Below are positions 33,397-41,132 of a stretch of DNA of 64,000 bases, in pieces (the stretch's first letter is position 1; every line of letters starts with the position of its first letter). A program made the translations under genes and the position numbers. The DNA lies in the NCBI RefSeq assembly GCF_027912495.1, contig NZ_CP115463.1, forward strand, positions 2,069,501-2,133,500, written 5' to 3'. The notes under the pieces are model-generated. The model was not told the origin of the DNA. It worked only from the letters and a program-made list of their open reading frames with translations, and made no database searches. This DNA comes from Caulobacter sp. NIBR1757 (GTDB taxonomy: Bacteria; Pseudomonadota; Alphaproteobacteria; Caulobacterales; Caulobacteraceae).

Positions 33397-33580
33397 GCCG
33401 AAGGCCGTACGGGGGAGGGGGACCGCCGGCGAAGCCGGTGGTGGAGGGGGCGAGGGCCGTGCACCGGCGCGCCAGGCTCTCGCCAAGTCTTCGAAACCTT
33501 AGACGGGGCGCTCTGTCACTCGCCCCTTCCACCATCCGCTGCGCGGACGGTCCCCCTTCCCCGTGAACGGGGAAGGATGG
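33381..33580 (-). repeat. About 190-bp inverted-repeat element (MITE-like), copy R1
   Basis: It starts TCATCCTCAC and ends with GGAAGGATGG; long arms (GGGGGAGGGGGACCGCC... and ...GGTCCCCCTTCCCC) flank a central region. On the minus strand this central region (GACAGAGCG...AAGGTTTCGA-GACTT...CTGGCGC) is homologous to the centre of the copy at 61731-61918, so the two are copies of one element in opposite orientation. It fills the space between hslO and apaG and supplies the hslO stop codon. Confidence 0.8.
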
Positions 33581-33582
33581 TG

Positions 33583-34014
33583 CTAGTTCAGCTTCTTCGA
33601 CGCCCCCGGCAGATGCAGCGAGAACTCCGGGATCGCCGCCTCGAAGGCCACGCCGTCGTCGGTGAGCATCTGGTAGGCGCCGCTCATCAGGCCGGACGGC
33701 GTATCCAGCGGGCATCCCGAGACATAGCGGAAGGCCTCGCGGCCTCTCAGGATCGGCTGCTCGCCGACGACGCCGCGGCCGCGAATCTCTTCCCGCTGGT
33801 TGCGCGCGTCGGTGATCACCCAGCGGCGAGACACCAACTGCACCGTCTCGACGCCGTGATTCTCGATCTCGACGGTGTAGTTCCAGAAATACTTGTTCTC
33901 GATCGGATCCGAGTGCGCCGGCTCGTAACTGGCCTTCACCCGGACGACGACGTCGCGGGTGCGGGCTTCATAGACCGGGCTGTCGGTGGTTCCGCGTTTC
34001 CTGATCGGTCTCAT
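33583..34014 (-). CDS. apaG: ApaG (Co2+/Mg2+ efflux-associated) protein
   Basis: A 143-aa protein with the fibronectin III-like ApaG fold: YEARTRDVVVRVKASYEPAHSDPIENKYFWNYTVEIENHG, then RRWVITDARNQREEIRGRGVVGEQPILRGREAFRYVSGCPLDTPSGLMSGAYQM, all family hallmarks. ApaG influences divalent metal resistance; its molecular activity is unclear. It overlaps metZ by ATGA and is therefore the second gene of a metZ-apaG operon. Confidence 0.93.
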   Translation of the reverse strand: MRPIRKRGTTDSPVYEARTRDVVVRVKASYEPAHSDPIENKYFWNYTVEIENHGVETVQLVSRRWVITDARNQREEIRGRGVVGEQPILRGREAFRYVSGCPLDTPSGLMSGAYQMLTDDGVAFEAAIPEFSLHLPGASKKLN

Positions 34015-35195
34015 GCAGCATCCAACGCCTGAACGATGTCCTTCGTCAGGTCGGCCACATCCTCCAGCCCCACGCTCATGCGCACAAACCCTTCGGTCAG
34101 CCCGATTTCGAGCCGCTTTTCCTCGGGCATCGCACGATGGGTGGTGGTGGACGGATGGGTCGCCATGGACTTGGCATCACCCAGATTGTTGCTGATGTCG
34201 ACGAGGTTCAACCCGTCGAGGAATCGCCATGCCGCCTCACGCGAACCGAGGTCGAAGGCCAGCAGGTTGCTGAAACCACTCATCTGGGCCCTGGCGACCT
34301 CAGATTGCGGGTGATCGGCCCTGCCCGGATAGCGTACAGAGCAGGCAGCCGGGTGATCGGCGATGACATCGGCCAGCACGGCGGCGGTCTCGGTCTGGCG
34401 CCGCACCCGCAGGTCCAGGGTCTCCAGGCCCTTGAGCAGGACCCAGGCGTTGAACGGGCTGATCGCCGGGCCGGTGTGGCGCAGGATGTCGCGGTAGGCT
34501 TCGTCCATAAGGGCGAAGTCGCCCAGGATGGCCCCGCCCAGCACCCGGCCCTGGCCGTCTATATGCTTGGTGGCCGAATAGACGACGATGTCGGCGCCCA
34601 GCTCCAGCGGCTTCTGGAAGATCGGCGTGGCGAAGACGTTGTCGACCACCACCTTGGCCCCGGCGGCGTGGGCGATCTTGCAGACCGCCGCGATGTCGGT
34701 GATTTCCAGCAGCGGGTTGGCCGGGCTCTCGACCAGCACGCATTTGGTGTTCGGCCGCATGGCCGCTTCCCAGGCCTTCAGGTCCGTCGCGTCGACGAAG
34801 GTCGTCTCGACCCCGAAGCGGGGCAGCCAGTTGGTGACGATCCAGTTGCAGCTGCCGAACAGCGCCCGGCCCGCCACGAGGTGATCTCCGGCCTTCAGCA
34901 GGCCGGTGAGGGCGGTGTGGACGGCGGCCATGCCGCTTGCCACGGCGCGGCAGAACTCGGCGCCTTCCAGGAGCGCCAACCGCTCCTCGAACATCTGGGT
35001 CGTGGGATTGGCGTAGCGGCTGTAGACGAAGCCCGGATCGTCTCCGGCGAATCGGGCGTCGGCGGCCCCGGCGCTCTCGTAGACGAAGCTCTGGGTCAGA
35101 TAGATGGGCTCGGAGGTCTCGCCGAACGCGCTGCGGTTCAGCCCGCCGCGGATCAGCTTGGTGGCCGGCTGCCAGCTCTTGGGGTCATCGGCCAT
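34011..35195 (-). CDS. metZ: O-succinylhomoserine sulfhydrylase
   Basis: A 394-aa pyridoxal-phosphate enzyme that makes homocysteine from O-succinylhomoserine and sulfide (methionine synthesis). The PLP lysine is in VVYSATKHIDGQGRVLGG; SRYANPTTQMFEERLALLEGAE, SGMAAV and FGVETTFVDATD are characteristic of the Cys/Met metabolism family, with the SATKHIDGQGR form seen in MetZ. ATG 35195 is the normal start. It is translationally coupled with apaG. Confidence 0.93.
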   Translation of the reverse strand: MADDPKSWQPATKLIRGGLNRSAFGETSEPIYLTQSFVYESAGAADARFAGDDPGFVYSRYANPTTQMFEERLALLEGAEFCRAVASGMAAVHTALTGLLKAGDHLVAGRALFGSCNWIVTNWLPRFGVETTFVDATDLKAWEAAMRPNTKCVLVESPANPLLEITDIAAVCKIAHAAGAKVVVDNVFATPIFQKPLELGADIVVYSATKHIDGQGRVLGGAILGDFALMDEAYRDILRHTGPAISPFNAWVLLKGLETLDLRVRRQTETAAVLADVIADHPAACSVRYPGRADHPQSEVARAQMSGFSNLLAFDLGSREAAWRFLDGLNLVDISNNLGDAKSMATHPSTTTHRAMPEEKRLEIGLTEGFVRMSVGLEDVADLTKDIVQALDAA

Positions 35196-35337
35196 GGGGG
35201 GGCTCCTTCGTCTTGCGGCGCTTGAACCGCATCGGGGCGCCAGGGGCAAGCCTGCGGCCCCCAAACTTCTGTTGAAGGCTCTGTCAGCCGGGCTGGGAGG
35301 TTGCGCCCGCCCGCCGACCGGCGGATCATCGCCGCCC

Positions 35338-36606
35338 ATGAGCCTCACCGACGCCCACGGTCTTCCCCTGACTGGCGCCAGCCGCGCCGCCGCCGACGCC
35401 TGGGACCGGGCGGTGGCGGCCTACAATCGCTATGCCGGCGATCCGGTCGGCGAACTGGACGCCGCCATCGCCGACAGCCCGGGCTTCATCATGGCCCATG
35501 TGCTCAAGGGCTACATGCACCTGCTGGGCTCCAACCCGCGCGTCGCTAGGGTCGGCCGCCGGTGCCTTGAGGTGGTGGCGGGACTGGACGGCACGGCCGG
35601 CGAGCGGGCCCACAAGGCGGCGCTGGCCGCCCTGGTCGAGGGTGACATCCCCGCCGCCGCCCGGGCTCTGGAAGACGCCGCCATCGCGGAGCCGCGCGAC
35701 ATCGTCGCCCTGCAGATCGGCCAGACACTCGACTTCCTGCTTGGCGACTCCCGCATGCTGCGCGACCGCATCGGCCGGGCGCTGCCGGCCTGGTCACGCG
35801 GCATGCCGGGCTATCACGCCATGCAGGGCATGCTGGCCTTCGGGCTGGAGGAGACCGGCGCCTACGGCCGGGCCGAGGCGGCCGGCCGCCTGGCCCTTGA
35901 GATCGAGCCGCGCAACGGCTGGGCCCGCCACGCCGTCGCCCACGTCATGGAGATGCAGGACCGGCGCGAGGAGGGCATCGCCTTCATGCGCCAGGATGTG
36001 CCGACCTGGACGGAAGGCAGCTTCTTCGCCGTCCACAACTGGTGGCATACGGCGCTGTTTCACCTCGGCCTCGGCGACGTCGATGGGGCGCTGGAGGCCT
36101 TCGACGGTCCGATCTTCGCCGACCGGTCCGACCTCGCCTTCGACATGGTCGACGCCGCCGGCCTGCTGTGGCGGATGCATCTGATGGGGGCCGACGTCGG
36201 TGACCGCTGGACCGATCTGGCCGACCTGTACGTCCGCCAGCCGCACGGGGCCTACGCCTTCGACGACGCCCACGCCATGATGGCCTTCGCCGCCACCGGC
36301 CGCCGCGACGAGGCCGACGCCGTGCTGGCCGCGCTGGAACAGGCGGCGGCCGGGCAGGGGGATGCGGCGGTGGTCGCCCGCGAGGTCGGCCTGCCGGTGG
36401 CGCGGGGCATCGACGCCTTCGGGGCCGGCGACTATCGGGCCAGCGTCGCGCTGCTGCGGGCCGTCCGCTCCGGCGCCGCCCGCTTCGGCGGCAGCCACGC
36501 CCAGCGCGACATCATCGACCTGACCCTGATCGAGGCCGCCCGGCGCGGCGGCGACGCGGCCCTGGCCGAGGCCCTGACCGCCGAGCGGGCCATCGCCCGG
36601 GGCTGA
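35338..36606 (+). CDS. Tetratricopeptide-repeat protein
   Basis: A 422-aa soluble protein made of helical repeats, for example AWDRAVAAYNRYAGDPVGELDAAIADSPGF, GEETGAYGRAEAAGRLALEIEPRNGWARHAVAHVMEMQ and FHLGLGDVDGALEAFD. It resembles the TTC38-like family of TPR proteins (HAVAHVxEMQ and NWWHTALFHL). The HNWWHxxLFHL and HAVAHVxE histidine-rich motifs are strongly conserved in that family. Function unknown. ATG 35338 chosen by alignment of the N-terminus. Confidence 0.8.
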   Translation: MSLTDAHGLPLTGASRAAADAWDRAVAAYNRYAGDPVGELDAAIADSPGFIMAHVLKGYMHLLGSNPRVARVGRRCLEVVAGLDGTAGERAHKAALAALVEGDIPAAARALEDAAIAEPRDIVALQIGQTLDFLLGDSRMLRDRIGRALPAWSRGMPGYHAMQGMLAFGLEETGAYGRAEAAGRLALEIEPRNGWARHAVAHVMEMQDRREEGIAFMRQDVPTWTEGSFFAVHNWWHTALFHLGLGDVDGALEAFDGPIFADRSDLAFDMVDAAGLLWRMHLMGADVGDRWTDLADLYVRQPHGAYAFDDAHAMMAFAATGRRDEADAVLAALEQAAAGQGDAAVVAREVGLPVARGIDAFGAGDYRASVALLRAVRSGAARFGGSHAQRDIIDLTLIEAARRGGDAALAEALTAERAIARG

Positions 36607-36652
36607 GGGTCGGCTATCCGACCCTGGACGCGGAACCCTGTTCGGCGAGCCC

Positions 36653-36668
36653 ACGTTAGCGTTAACGT
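36653..36668. promoter_or_regulatory. Inverted repeat upstream of a small membrane-protein gene
   Basis: ACGTTA-GCGT-TAACGT is a 6-bp perfect inverted repeat with a 4-nt centre, 35 bp before TTG 36704. It may be a regulator site; no adjacent regulator gene identifies the protein. Confidence 0.35.
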
Positions 36669-36703
36669 AGCGTGCGTACTTCCCCTTGCCGGAGAACCAC
36701 ACC

Positions 36704-36919
36704 TTGCCCCTGACGACGATCTTCCGCGTGTTCGCGGCCATCCTCGCCCTGTTCGGAATGCTCAACTTCATCCTGCTGGTGCTGGCCGACCCGATCGGCC
36801 GCTTCTCGCCGGTCGCGCTGGGCGCCACCACCAGCCTGACCGACGCCATCCTGCTGTTCGGCGTCGGGGCCGGCGTCTGGGTGCTGGGGCAGGGGACCGG
36901 GCACAAGGCGCATCACTAG
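36704..36919 (+). CDS. Small two-helix membrane protein
   Basis: A 71-aa protein with two hydrophobic segments (FRVFAAILALFGMLNFILLVLA and SLTDAILLFGVGAGVWVLG) and a short polar tail. TTG 36704 with GGAG nine bases ahead is the likely start; a TTG at 36686 lacks a ribosome site. No family recognised. The disrupted copy of the palindromic repeat and the IS element follow 35 bp after its stop. Confidence 0.6.
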   Translation: MPLTTIFRVFAAILALFGMLNFILLVLADPIGRFSPVALGATTSLTDAILLFGVGAGVWVLGQGTGHKAHH

Positions 36920-36953
36920 CCCGTCAAAAACCTCCGTCTGATCAATGGGTTGG

Positions 36954-36966
36954 TGAATATGTCTAG
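36954..36966. repeat. Palindrome copy B, left half, ending in target duplication CTAG
   Basis: GAATATGTCTAG (36955-36966) is the left half of the 20-bp palindrome. CTAG at 36963-36966 is repeated at 37815-37818 on the other side of the IS. Together with the right half (CTAGACATATTC, 37815-37826) it reconstructs the intact palindrome seen at 19159 and 59671 if the IS and one CTAG are removed. Confidence 0.9.
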
Positions 36967-36983
36967 GCTGTAGGGACGATTTA
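36967..36983 (+). repeat. IS left terminal inverted repeat
   Basis: GCTGTAGGGACGATTTA, identical to the complement of 37798-37814. The match ends at the next base, so the repeat is exactly 17 bp if the duplication is CTAG (18 bp if the duplication is TA). Confidence 0.9.
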
Positions 36984-36984
36984 A

Positions 36985-37757
36985 TCATTTGAGCCAGAGC
37001 ATGATGCAGGCGAGCTTTACGAAGCCCATGAAGGTTTGGGCGAGCTTGTCGTAGCGGGTGGCGATGCGCCGGCAGTGCTTGATGCGGCTGAAGAAGCGCT
37101 CGATGCGGTTGCGCTCTTTATAGATGTCCTTGTCGTAGCTGTGCTTGCGCAGGCGATTGCGGCGCGGCGGCACGACCGGATCACCACCTTGCTCGATGAC
37201 CTTCGCGTAGAGGGGGTGGGAGTCATAGGCCTTGTCGGCGATGAGATGCTGGGCGGCCAGTCCGTCGATCAGATCGCTGGCCGGAGCCACGTCATTCTGC
37301 TGTCCTGGGCCGAGCATCAGCCGGATCGGCAGACCCAGGGCGTCTACGCCGGCGTGGATTTTGGTGCCGAATCCGCCGCGAGAACGGCCAAGCGCCTGGG
37401 CGTCCGGGCCCCCCTTTTTCGCCGCGCTCCAGCGGCTTGGGCGTGGGCCCGAATGACCGTGGCGTCGAGCATCACCCATTCCAGGTCAGGGTCCGCCGCC
37501 ACCGCCGCAAAGATCTTGTCCAGCACGCCCTTCTCGACCCACCGGTAGTATCGCTTCTTGGCTCGTTCAACGGGCCCAAAGCGCTCGGGCAGATCCTTCC
37601 ACCGGGCCCCCGAACGGGCCATCCACAACAGGGCGTCGATGAACAGACGCCCGTTGCTGCGCGGGCCCCGCTTGCCCTTGCGCCCACCTGGCACAAACGG
37701 CTCGATCCGAGCCCACTGATCGTCCCGCAGAACCTCGCCTTCCAAGGCCGCCTCCAA
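36985..37757 (-). CDS. IS5/IS427-type transposase, expressed by -1 frameshift
   Basis: Two overlapping frames. The first (37757 to 37344) starts MEAALEGEVLRDDQWARIEPFVPGG and has the DUF4096-type N-terminus plus the first catalytic Asp (VMLDATVIRAH). The second (reaching 36985) supplies the second Asp (LIADKAYDS) and the Y-R-E-K-type region with catalytic Glu (NRIERFFSRIKHCRR). They join at a slippery A5G6 run (37409-37419 on the complement), where a -1 slip changes RRKRG into AAKKGG. Joined, the length is about 255 residues, as in the family. Both frames are open across the run. Confidence 0.88.
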
Positions 37758-37797
37758 AAAGCAGCTTTGAATCAGAACCCGGAATCCATGGGAATCC

Positions 37798-37814
37798 TAA
37801 ATCGTCCCTACAGC
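37798..37814 (-). repeat. IS right terminal inverted repeat
   Basis: The complement of GCTGTAGGGACGATTTA. It lies immediately before the second CTAG (37815-37818). Confidence 0.9.
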
Positions 37815-37827
37815 CTAGACATATTCA
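37815..37827. repeat. Palindrome copy B, right half
   Basis: CTAGACATATTC plus A: the right half of the 20-bp palindrome, starting with the duplicated CTAG. Confidence 0.9.
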
Positions 37828-38149
37828 TCGCCTTTTGACGCCTTGGGGGTCAGACATCATCGGTTGCGACACGCGGTGTAGGCCGGCGTGCAACCAAACC
37901 GGACCACAAATCCCGCCGGTCGGCCTACAGGTCGGCCTACGCGCCAGCCTACGGACGCGAACGCCAGGCCAACGCAAAACCCCACGCCGCAAGGGATTCC
38001 GCCGAGCCACCGGCCTCCGGGCCGATCGCCGGACTTTTTCGTAGGTCGGAGGCCCGCGGTATAATGGACGACCGCTTCGATAGCGGTTCACTCCTCCACC
38101 CGAAGATTCCCTTGCCAGCCGCCGCGCGCGCGGCGAATGTGGTTCGACG
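37828..38149 (+). promoter_or_regulatory. Intergenic region with dcd promoter and leader hairpin
   Basis: No coding signal. It holds GTAGG/CCTAC inverted words (for example GGTCGGCCTACAGGTCGGCCTACG near 37918-37942) similar in style to 19180-19397. At the end come TATAAT (38060-38065) and, 6 nt later, CCGCT-TCGAT-AGCGG (38072-38086). The stem-loop would be the 5' end of the dcd mRNA, 63 nt ahead of ATG 38150. Nearly the same box plus stem-loop precedes the peroxiredoxin gene. Confidence 0.5.
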
Positions 38150-39169
38150 ATGACAGAAACACCGTCCGCGGGGATTCTTCCCTGCCAATCCATCGAGGAT
38201 CTGGTCGCGCAAGGCGCCATCACCTCGCTTACCCCGTTCGATGCCGACCAGGTCCAGCCGGCCAGTCTCGACCTGCGCCTGGGCCTGCGGGTCTGGCGCG
38301 TGCGCGCCTCCTTCCTGCCCGGCCGCCGAAAGGTTTCCGAGCGGCTGCCCGACGTCGCCATGCATGAGCTCGACCTGACGCGCGGCGGGGCCGTGCTGGA
38401 GCGCGGCTGTGTCTACATCGCCGAAATCCAGGAAACGCTGGCCCTGCCGCCCGGCATCTCGGCGCGCGGCAATCCCAAGAGTTCTTCCGGCCGGGTCGAT
38501 GTTTTCGTCCGCTTGTTGACCGACCATGGCCACGCCTTCGATGACGTGGTCGAGGGCTATCACGGCCCGCTCTACCTGGAGATCGCGCCGCAGACCTTCT
38601 CGGTCCTCGTCCGTCCGGGCACCCGCCTCAACCAGCTGCGCCTCAAGCGCGGCAAGCCGCAGATCCTTGAGACCCGCAGCGTCGGCGTCGATCTGTCGTC
38701 CGGCATGGCCGGCTTCCGCGGTCGCCGCCACGCCGGGGTCATTGACCTCGACCATGAGGACGGTCACGACCCGCGCGACTTCTGGGAGCCGCTGGAGCCG
38801 CGCAAGGGCGAGCTGCTGCTTGACCCCAATGAATTCTACATCCTGGCCTCCAAGGACGACATCGAGATCCCCGTCCTGCAGGCCGCCGAGATGACCCCCA
38901 TCGACCCGGCGGTCGGCGAGTTCCGCGTCCATTATGCGGGCTTCTTCGACCCCGGCTTCGGCACCGCGGAGACCGACTCGGTCGGCTCCAAGGGCGTGCT
39001 GGAGGTGCGCAGCCACGAGACCCCCTTCCTGCTGGAAGACGGCCAGACCGTCGCCCGCCTGGTCTACGAGCCGCTCACCGCCCGCCCGACCCGCCTCTAC
39101 GGCGAGGACGGCTCGCACTACCTGCGCCAGGGGCTGAAGCTGTCAAAGCACTTCAAGGTCTGGAAATAG
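38150..39169 (+). CDS. dcd: 2'-deoxycytidine 5'-triphosphate deaminase (double-domain form)
   Basis: A 339-aa enzyme, the tandem-domain alphaproteobacterial dCTP deaminase, which makes dUTP from dCTP for thymidylate synthesis. Each half has the dUTPase-like trimeric fold: QPASLDLRLGLRVWRVRASFLPG and ISARGNPKSSSGRVDVFVRLLTDHG in the first, and LLLDPNEFYILASKDDIEIP with YAGFFDPGFG in the second. Normal single-domain Dcd is about 190 residues, so this is a fused duplication known in the DCD_N family. The accessory pair follows after 18 bp. Confidence 0.9.
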   Translation: MTETPSAGILPCQSIEDLVAQGAITSLTPFDADQVQPASLDLRLGLRVWRVRASFLPGRRKVSERLPDVAMHELDLTRGGAVLERGCVYIAEIQETLALPPGISARGNPKSSSGRVDVFVRLLTDHGHAFDDVVEGYHGPLYLEIAPQTFSVLVRPGTRLNQLRLKRGKPQILETRSVGVDLSSGMAGFRGRRHAGVIDLDHEDGHDPRDFWEPLEPRKGELLLDPNEFYILASKDDIEIPVLQAAEMTPIDPAVGEFRVHYAGFFDPGFGTAETDSVGSKGVLEVRSHETPFLLEDGQTVARLVYEPLTARPTRLYGEDGSHYLRQGLKLSKHFKVWK

Positions 39170-39187
39170 CACCTGAAGGGGGCCGTC

Positions 39188-39556
39188 TTGAGAGTTTTAG
39201 AGAAAGTTGGGCATCGCGATGTTGTGGCGTCGGGCGTCGCTGTGCTTTCATCTGAAGGCACCCTTACGGTAAATATTGAAGATATAAATTACATTTTTGA
39301 AATTAATTTAAGTTCTCTTCCTCCTAGTTGCTATACCGAAATTCCTAACAGTAAGTCTCTAAAGTTCAAAATATCTGGCTCTTTGGGTATAGCTGCTCAA
39401 TGGGTGTTCGACAATGTCGGGACCATCAATGGCAATCACATCTCTTTGACCTTTGTGGCGGTTTCTTACACCGGGAACGCGCACTTTCCGCCGGGTGTGG
39501 AGATTAGATATACGTTCCTGGCGCAGCCGTTCTATCTAGCGGGGGTGGTTGGATGA
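39188..39556 (+). CDS. AT-rich accessory gene 1: small beta-rich protein
   Basis: A 122-aa protein with base composition and codon use (many AAA, ATA, TTA) unlike its neighbours, which points to recent transfer. No signal peptide or membrane helix. The strand-rich sequence (VASGVAVLSSEGTLTVNIEDINYIFEI, then TINGNHISLTFVAVSY and EIRYTFLAQ) reminds me of DUF6864-type domains, a guess not tested. TTG 39188 with AAGGGGG in front was taken as start. Overlaps the next gene by ATGA, so both products are made together. Confidence 0.6.
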   Translation: MRVLEKVGHRDVVASGVAVLSSEGTLTVNIEDINYIFEINLSSLPPSCYTEIPNSKSLKFKISGSLGIAAQWVFDNVGTINGNHISLTFVAVSYTGNAHFPPGVEIRYTFLAQPFYLAGVVG

Positions 39557-39966
39557 GCGAGGCATTCGAGAATAGTGTCCCGGCTCATATGAACGCCGGA
39601 TCCACGCTTCCATTTCAAATATTTGAGACGCGTCCAGATAGTATAACCTGGCATTTCATCTTTGATCATGAGCTGGATAAGTTGGTAAATATATCCAGAC
39701 CCATTGCACTTGGGCTGTCGACGATGTTGCTGGGCGCGTTTTTGGGATTGCTGCCCTCGATCGCTGATGCGGTGCATCTTGCGGTAGTTCACAAGCCGGT
39801 GGGGCTCTTCAGCCTATTTTTGGTGGCAGTTGGAGTTGGATGTTTAGCGGGAGGAGGATTTTGCGGGTTCTTTGCGTTGCAGGGCCAGAGCGATGCAAAT
39901 GCATTGAGAGATCTTATCAAGTCTCGCAATCTGCGCGCTGTCAACGAACCTCAAGGTCGCGGCTAG
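39553..39966 (+). CDS. AT-rich accessory gene 2: two-helix membrane protein
   Basis: A 137-aa protein with a soluble N-terminal about 55 residues (LPFQIFETRPDSITWHFIFDHELDKL), two hydrophobic segments (IALGLSTMLLGAFLGLLPS and VGLFSLFLVAVGVGCLAGGGFCGFFAL) and a charged cytoplasmic tail (DANALRDLIKSRN). No family recognised. It shares the AT-rich composition and 4-bp overlap with the gene before. A small soluble protein coupled to a two-helix membrane protein is a common shape of toxin/immunity or defence pairs, but nothing specific proves that. Confidence 0.6.
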   Translation: MSEAFENSVPAHMNAGSTLPFQIFETRPDSITWHFIFDHELDKLVNISRPIALGLSTMLLGAFLGLLPSIADAVHLAVVHKPVGLFSLFLVAVGVGCLAGGGFCGFFALQGQSDANALRDLIKSRNLRAVNEPQGRG

Positions 39967-40009
39967 GAGTTGGGTTAGTCAGGTGAACTGGACGTAATGT
40001 CTAGGACGC

Positions 40010-40063
40010 TTGACACGCTCTTGGCCGAATGAGACAAGCACCCTTGTCATAACGACAAGGGTG
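40010..40063 (+). promoter_or_regulatory. Promoter region with perfect inverted-repeat operator of the XRE operon
   Basis: TTGACAC at 40010-40016 is a good -35 element. CACCCTTGTC (40039-40048) and GACAAGGGTG (40054-40063) form a perfect 10-bp inverted repeat with a 5-bp centre, ending 6 bp before ATG 40070. A half-site-like GACAAG lies at 40033-40038. The operon encodes an XRE-type repressor, so autoregulation through this site is likely. Confidence 0.6.
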
Positions 40064-40069
40064 GATGAC

Positions 40070-40516
40070 ATGGACAAGACAACGACCGGCCAAGGCCGCG
40101 CCGCACGCAGCCGCAATCAGCTGTTCCTCGCCTTCGCCGGGGCCGCCGCCGGTCTGGTTCTGGCCTTCGCCTCCCTGCGGATGGAAACCAGCGTGATCAC
40201 CGCGATCATGGCCGTTGTCGGCTTCGTGGTCTCGGTCGCCTCAATGCAGGCCAGCCTGCGCTGGTGGAAGGAAGCCGACGAGGCGGTCAAGGAGGCCCAC
40301 AAGACCGGCTGGTATTGGGGCGGCTCGGGCGGCCTGGCCGTCGCCGGCGGTCTGCTCGGGCTGCTGTTCGCCATCGAGCCGGACTTCTCGCTCCGGCAGT
40401 TCGCCCTGTTTCCCGGTGACGCGGGCCTGATGGCCACCGGCCTGCTGATCCCCGTCGTCCTCGCCTTCGTCGGCTACACCATCGCCTGGGCGGCGTGGTG
40501 GCTGCGTAATCGCTAG
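40070..40516 (+). CDS. Four-helix membrane protein of the XRE operon (1)
   Basis: A 148-aa inner-membrane protein with four hydrophobic segments (LFLAFAGAAAGLVLAFASL, ITAIMAVVGFVVSVASM, GGSGGLAVAGGLLGLLFAI, LIPVVLAFVGYTIAWAAWW). No known domain recognised. ATG 40070 follows AGGG by 8 nt; a GTG at 40061 is possible. First gene of four that overlap or nearly touch (15 bp to the next). Confidence 0.7.
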   Translation: MDKTTTGQGRAARSRNQLFLAFAGAAAGLVLAFASLRMETSVITAIMAVVGFVVSVASMQASLRWWKEADEAVKEAHKTGWYWGGSGGLAVAGGLLGLLFAIEPDFSLRQFALFPGDAGLMATGLLIPVVLAFVGYTIAWAAWWLRNR

Positions 40517-40530
40517 AAGGAGCGTTCCCG

Positions 40531-40935
40531 ATGACGTCCCGCGCCATGAGCCCCGCCGTCCGCCGCTACATGAAACGCTTCATTCCAAGCATGCTGCTCT
40601 ATGTGGCCGTGCTGGTCGGCTCGCTCTTCGCCATCAAGCGATTGCACCCGGAGGGGCCGCTGCTCTGGGCCCTGGCCGTGGCGCCCGCGCTGCCGATCCT
40701 GGTGGTGATCTGGGTCATGGGCCGATACCTGATCGAGGAAACCGACGAGTTCCTTCAGGCGATGGCGGTGCAGGCCATGCTCTGGGGCATCGGCATCACC
40801 CTGGCGGTGGCGACGGTCTGGGGCTTCCTGGAAAACGCCGATCTGGTGCCGCACCTCTCCAGCTTCCTGATGTTCCCGCTGTTCTGCGGGGCCATGGGCC
40901 TGTCGCAGCCCTTCATCTGGAGACGTTACCGGTGA
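40531..40935 (+). CDS. Four-helix membrane protein of the XRE operon (2)
   Basis: A 134-aa protein with hydrophobic segments (MLLYVAVLVGSLFAI, LWALAVAPALPILVVIWVMG, MLWGIGITLAVATVWGF, FLMFPLFCGAMGLS) and a conserved-looking DEFLQAMAVQAMLWG loop. Similar membrane proteins next to small XRE regulators occur in other alphaproteobacteria (from memory). Overlaps the regulator gene by GTGA. Confidence 0.7.
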   Translation: MTSRAMSPAVRRYMKRFIPSMLLYVAVLVGSLFAIKRLHPEGPLLWALAVAPALPILVVIWVMGRYLIEETDEFLQAMAVQAMLWGIGITLAVATVWGFLENADLVPHLSSFLMFPLFCGAMGLSQPFIWRRYR

Positions 40936-41132
40936 AGAACCGCCTGAAAGTCCTGCGCGCCGAGCGCGACTGGAGCCAGGCTGACCTCGCCGACCGGCTG
41001 GAGGTCTCGCGCCAGACCATCAACGCCATCGAGACCGGCAAGTACGATCCCAGCCTGCCGCTGGCCTTCAAGATCGGCCGCCTCTTCGAGCAACCCATCG
41101 AAACCATCTTCGACGACGGAGCGTCACAATGA
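40932..41132 (+). CDS. Small XRE-family helix-turn-helix regulator
   Basis: A 66-aa protein that is almost only a Cro/CI-type HTH: KNRLKVLRAERDWSQADLADRLEVSRQTINAIETGKYDPSLPLAFKIGRLFEQPIETIF. It is a complete domain of the 'HTH_3, 66-residue' group that often controls its own operon of membrane proteins. GTG start at 40932 in a 4-bp overlap with the preceding stop. Probable ligand of the inverted repeat 40039-40063. Confidence 0.93.
   Translation: MKNRLKVLRAERDWSQADLADRLEVSRQTINAIETGKYDPSLPLAFKIGRLFEQPIETIFDDGASQ

Larger units (their letters stand above)
36967..37814 (-). mobile_element. IS5-family insertion sequence (IS427-like), 848 bp
   Basis: Bounded by perfect 17-bp terminal inverted repeats (GCTGTAGGGACGATTTA at 36967-36983 and its complement at 37798-37814) and flanked by a CTAG duplication. 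It contains one transposase split over two frames. Size, terminal repeats, CTAG target and two-frame transposase fit the IS427 group of IS5. The copy looks intact and therefore possibly active. Confidence 0.93.

Noticed and set aside
38150..39169. dcd as an anti-phage dCTP deaminase (defence type)
   Set aside because: The protein is the standard double-domain metabolic dCTP deaminase of the group and has normal composition; defence dCTP deaminases belong to a different, zinc-dependent fold.
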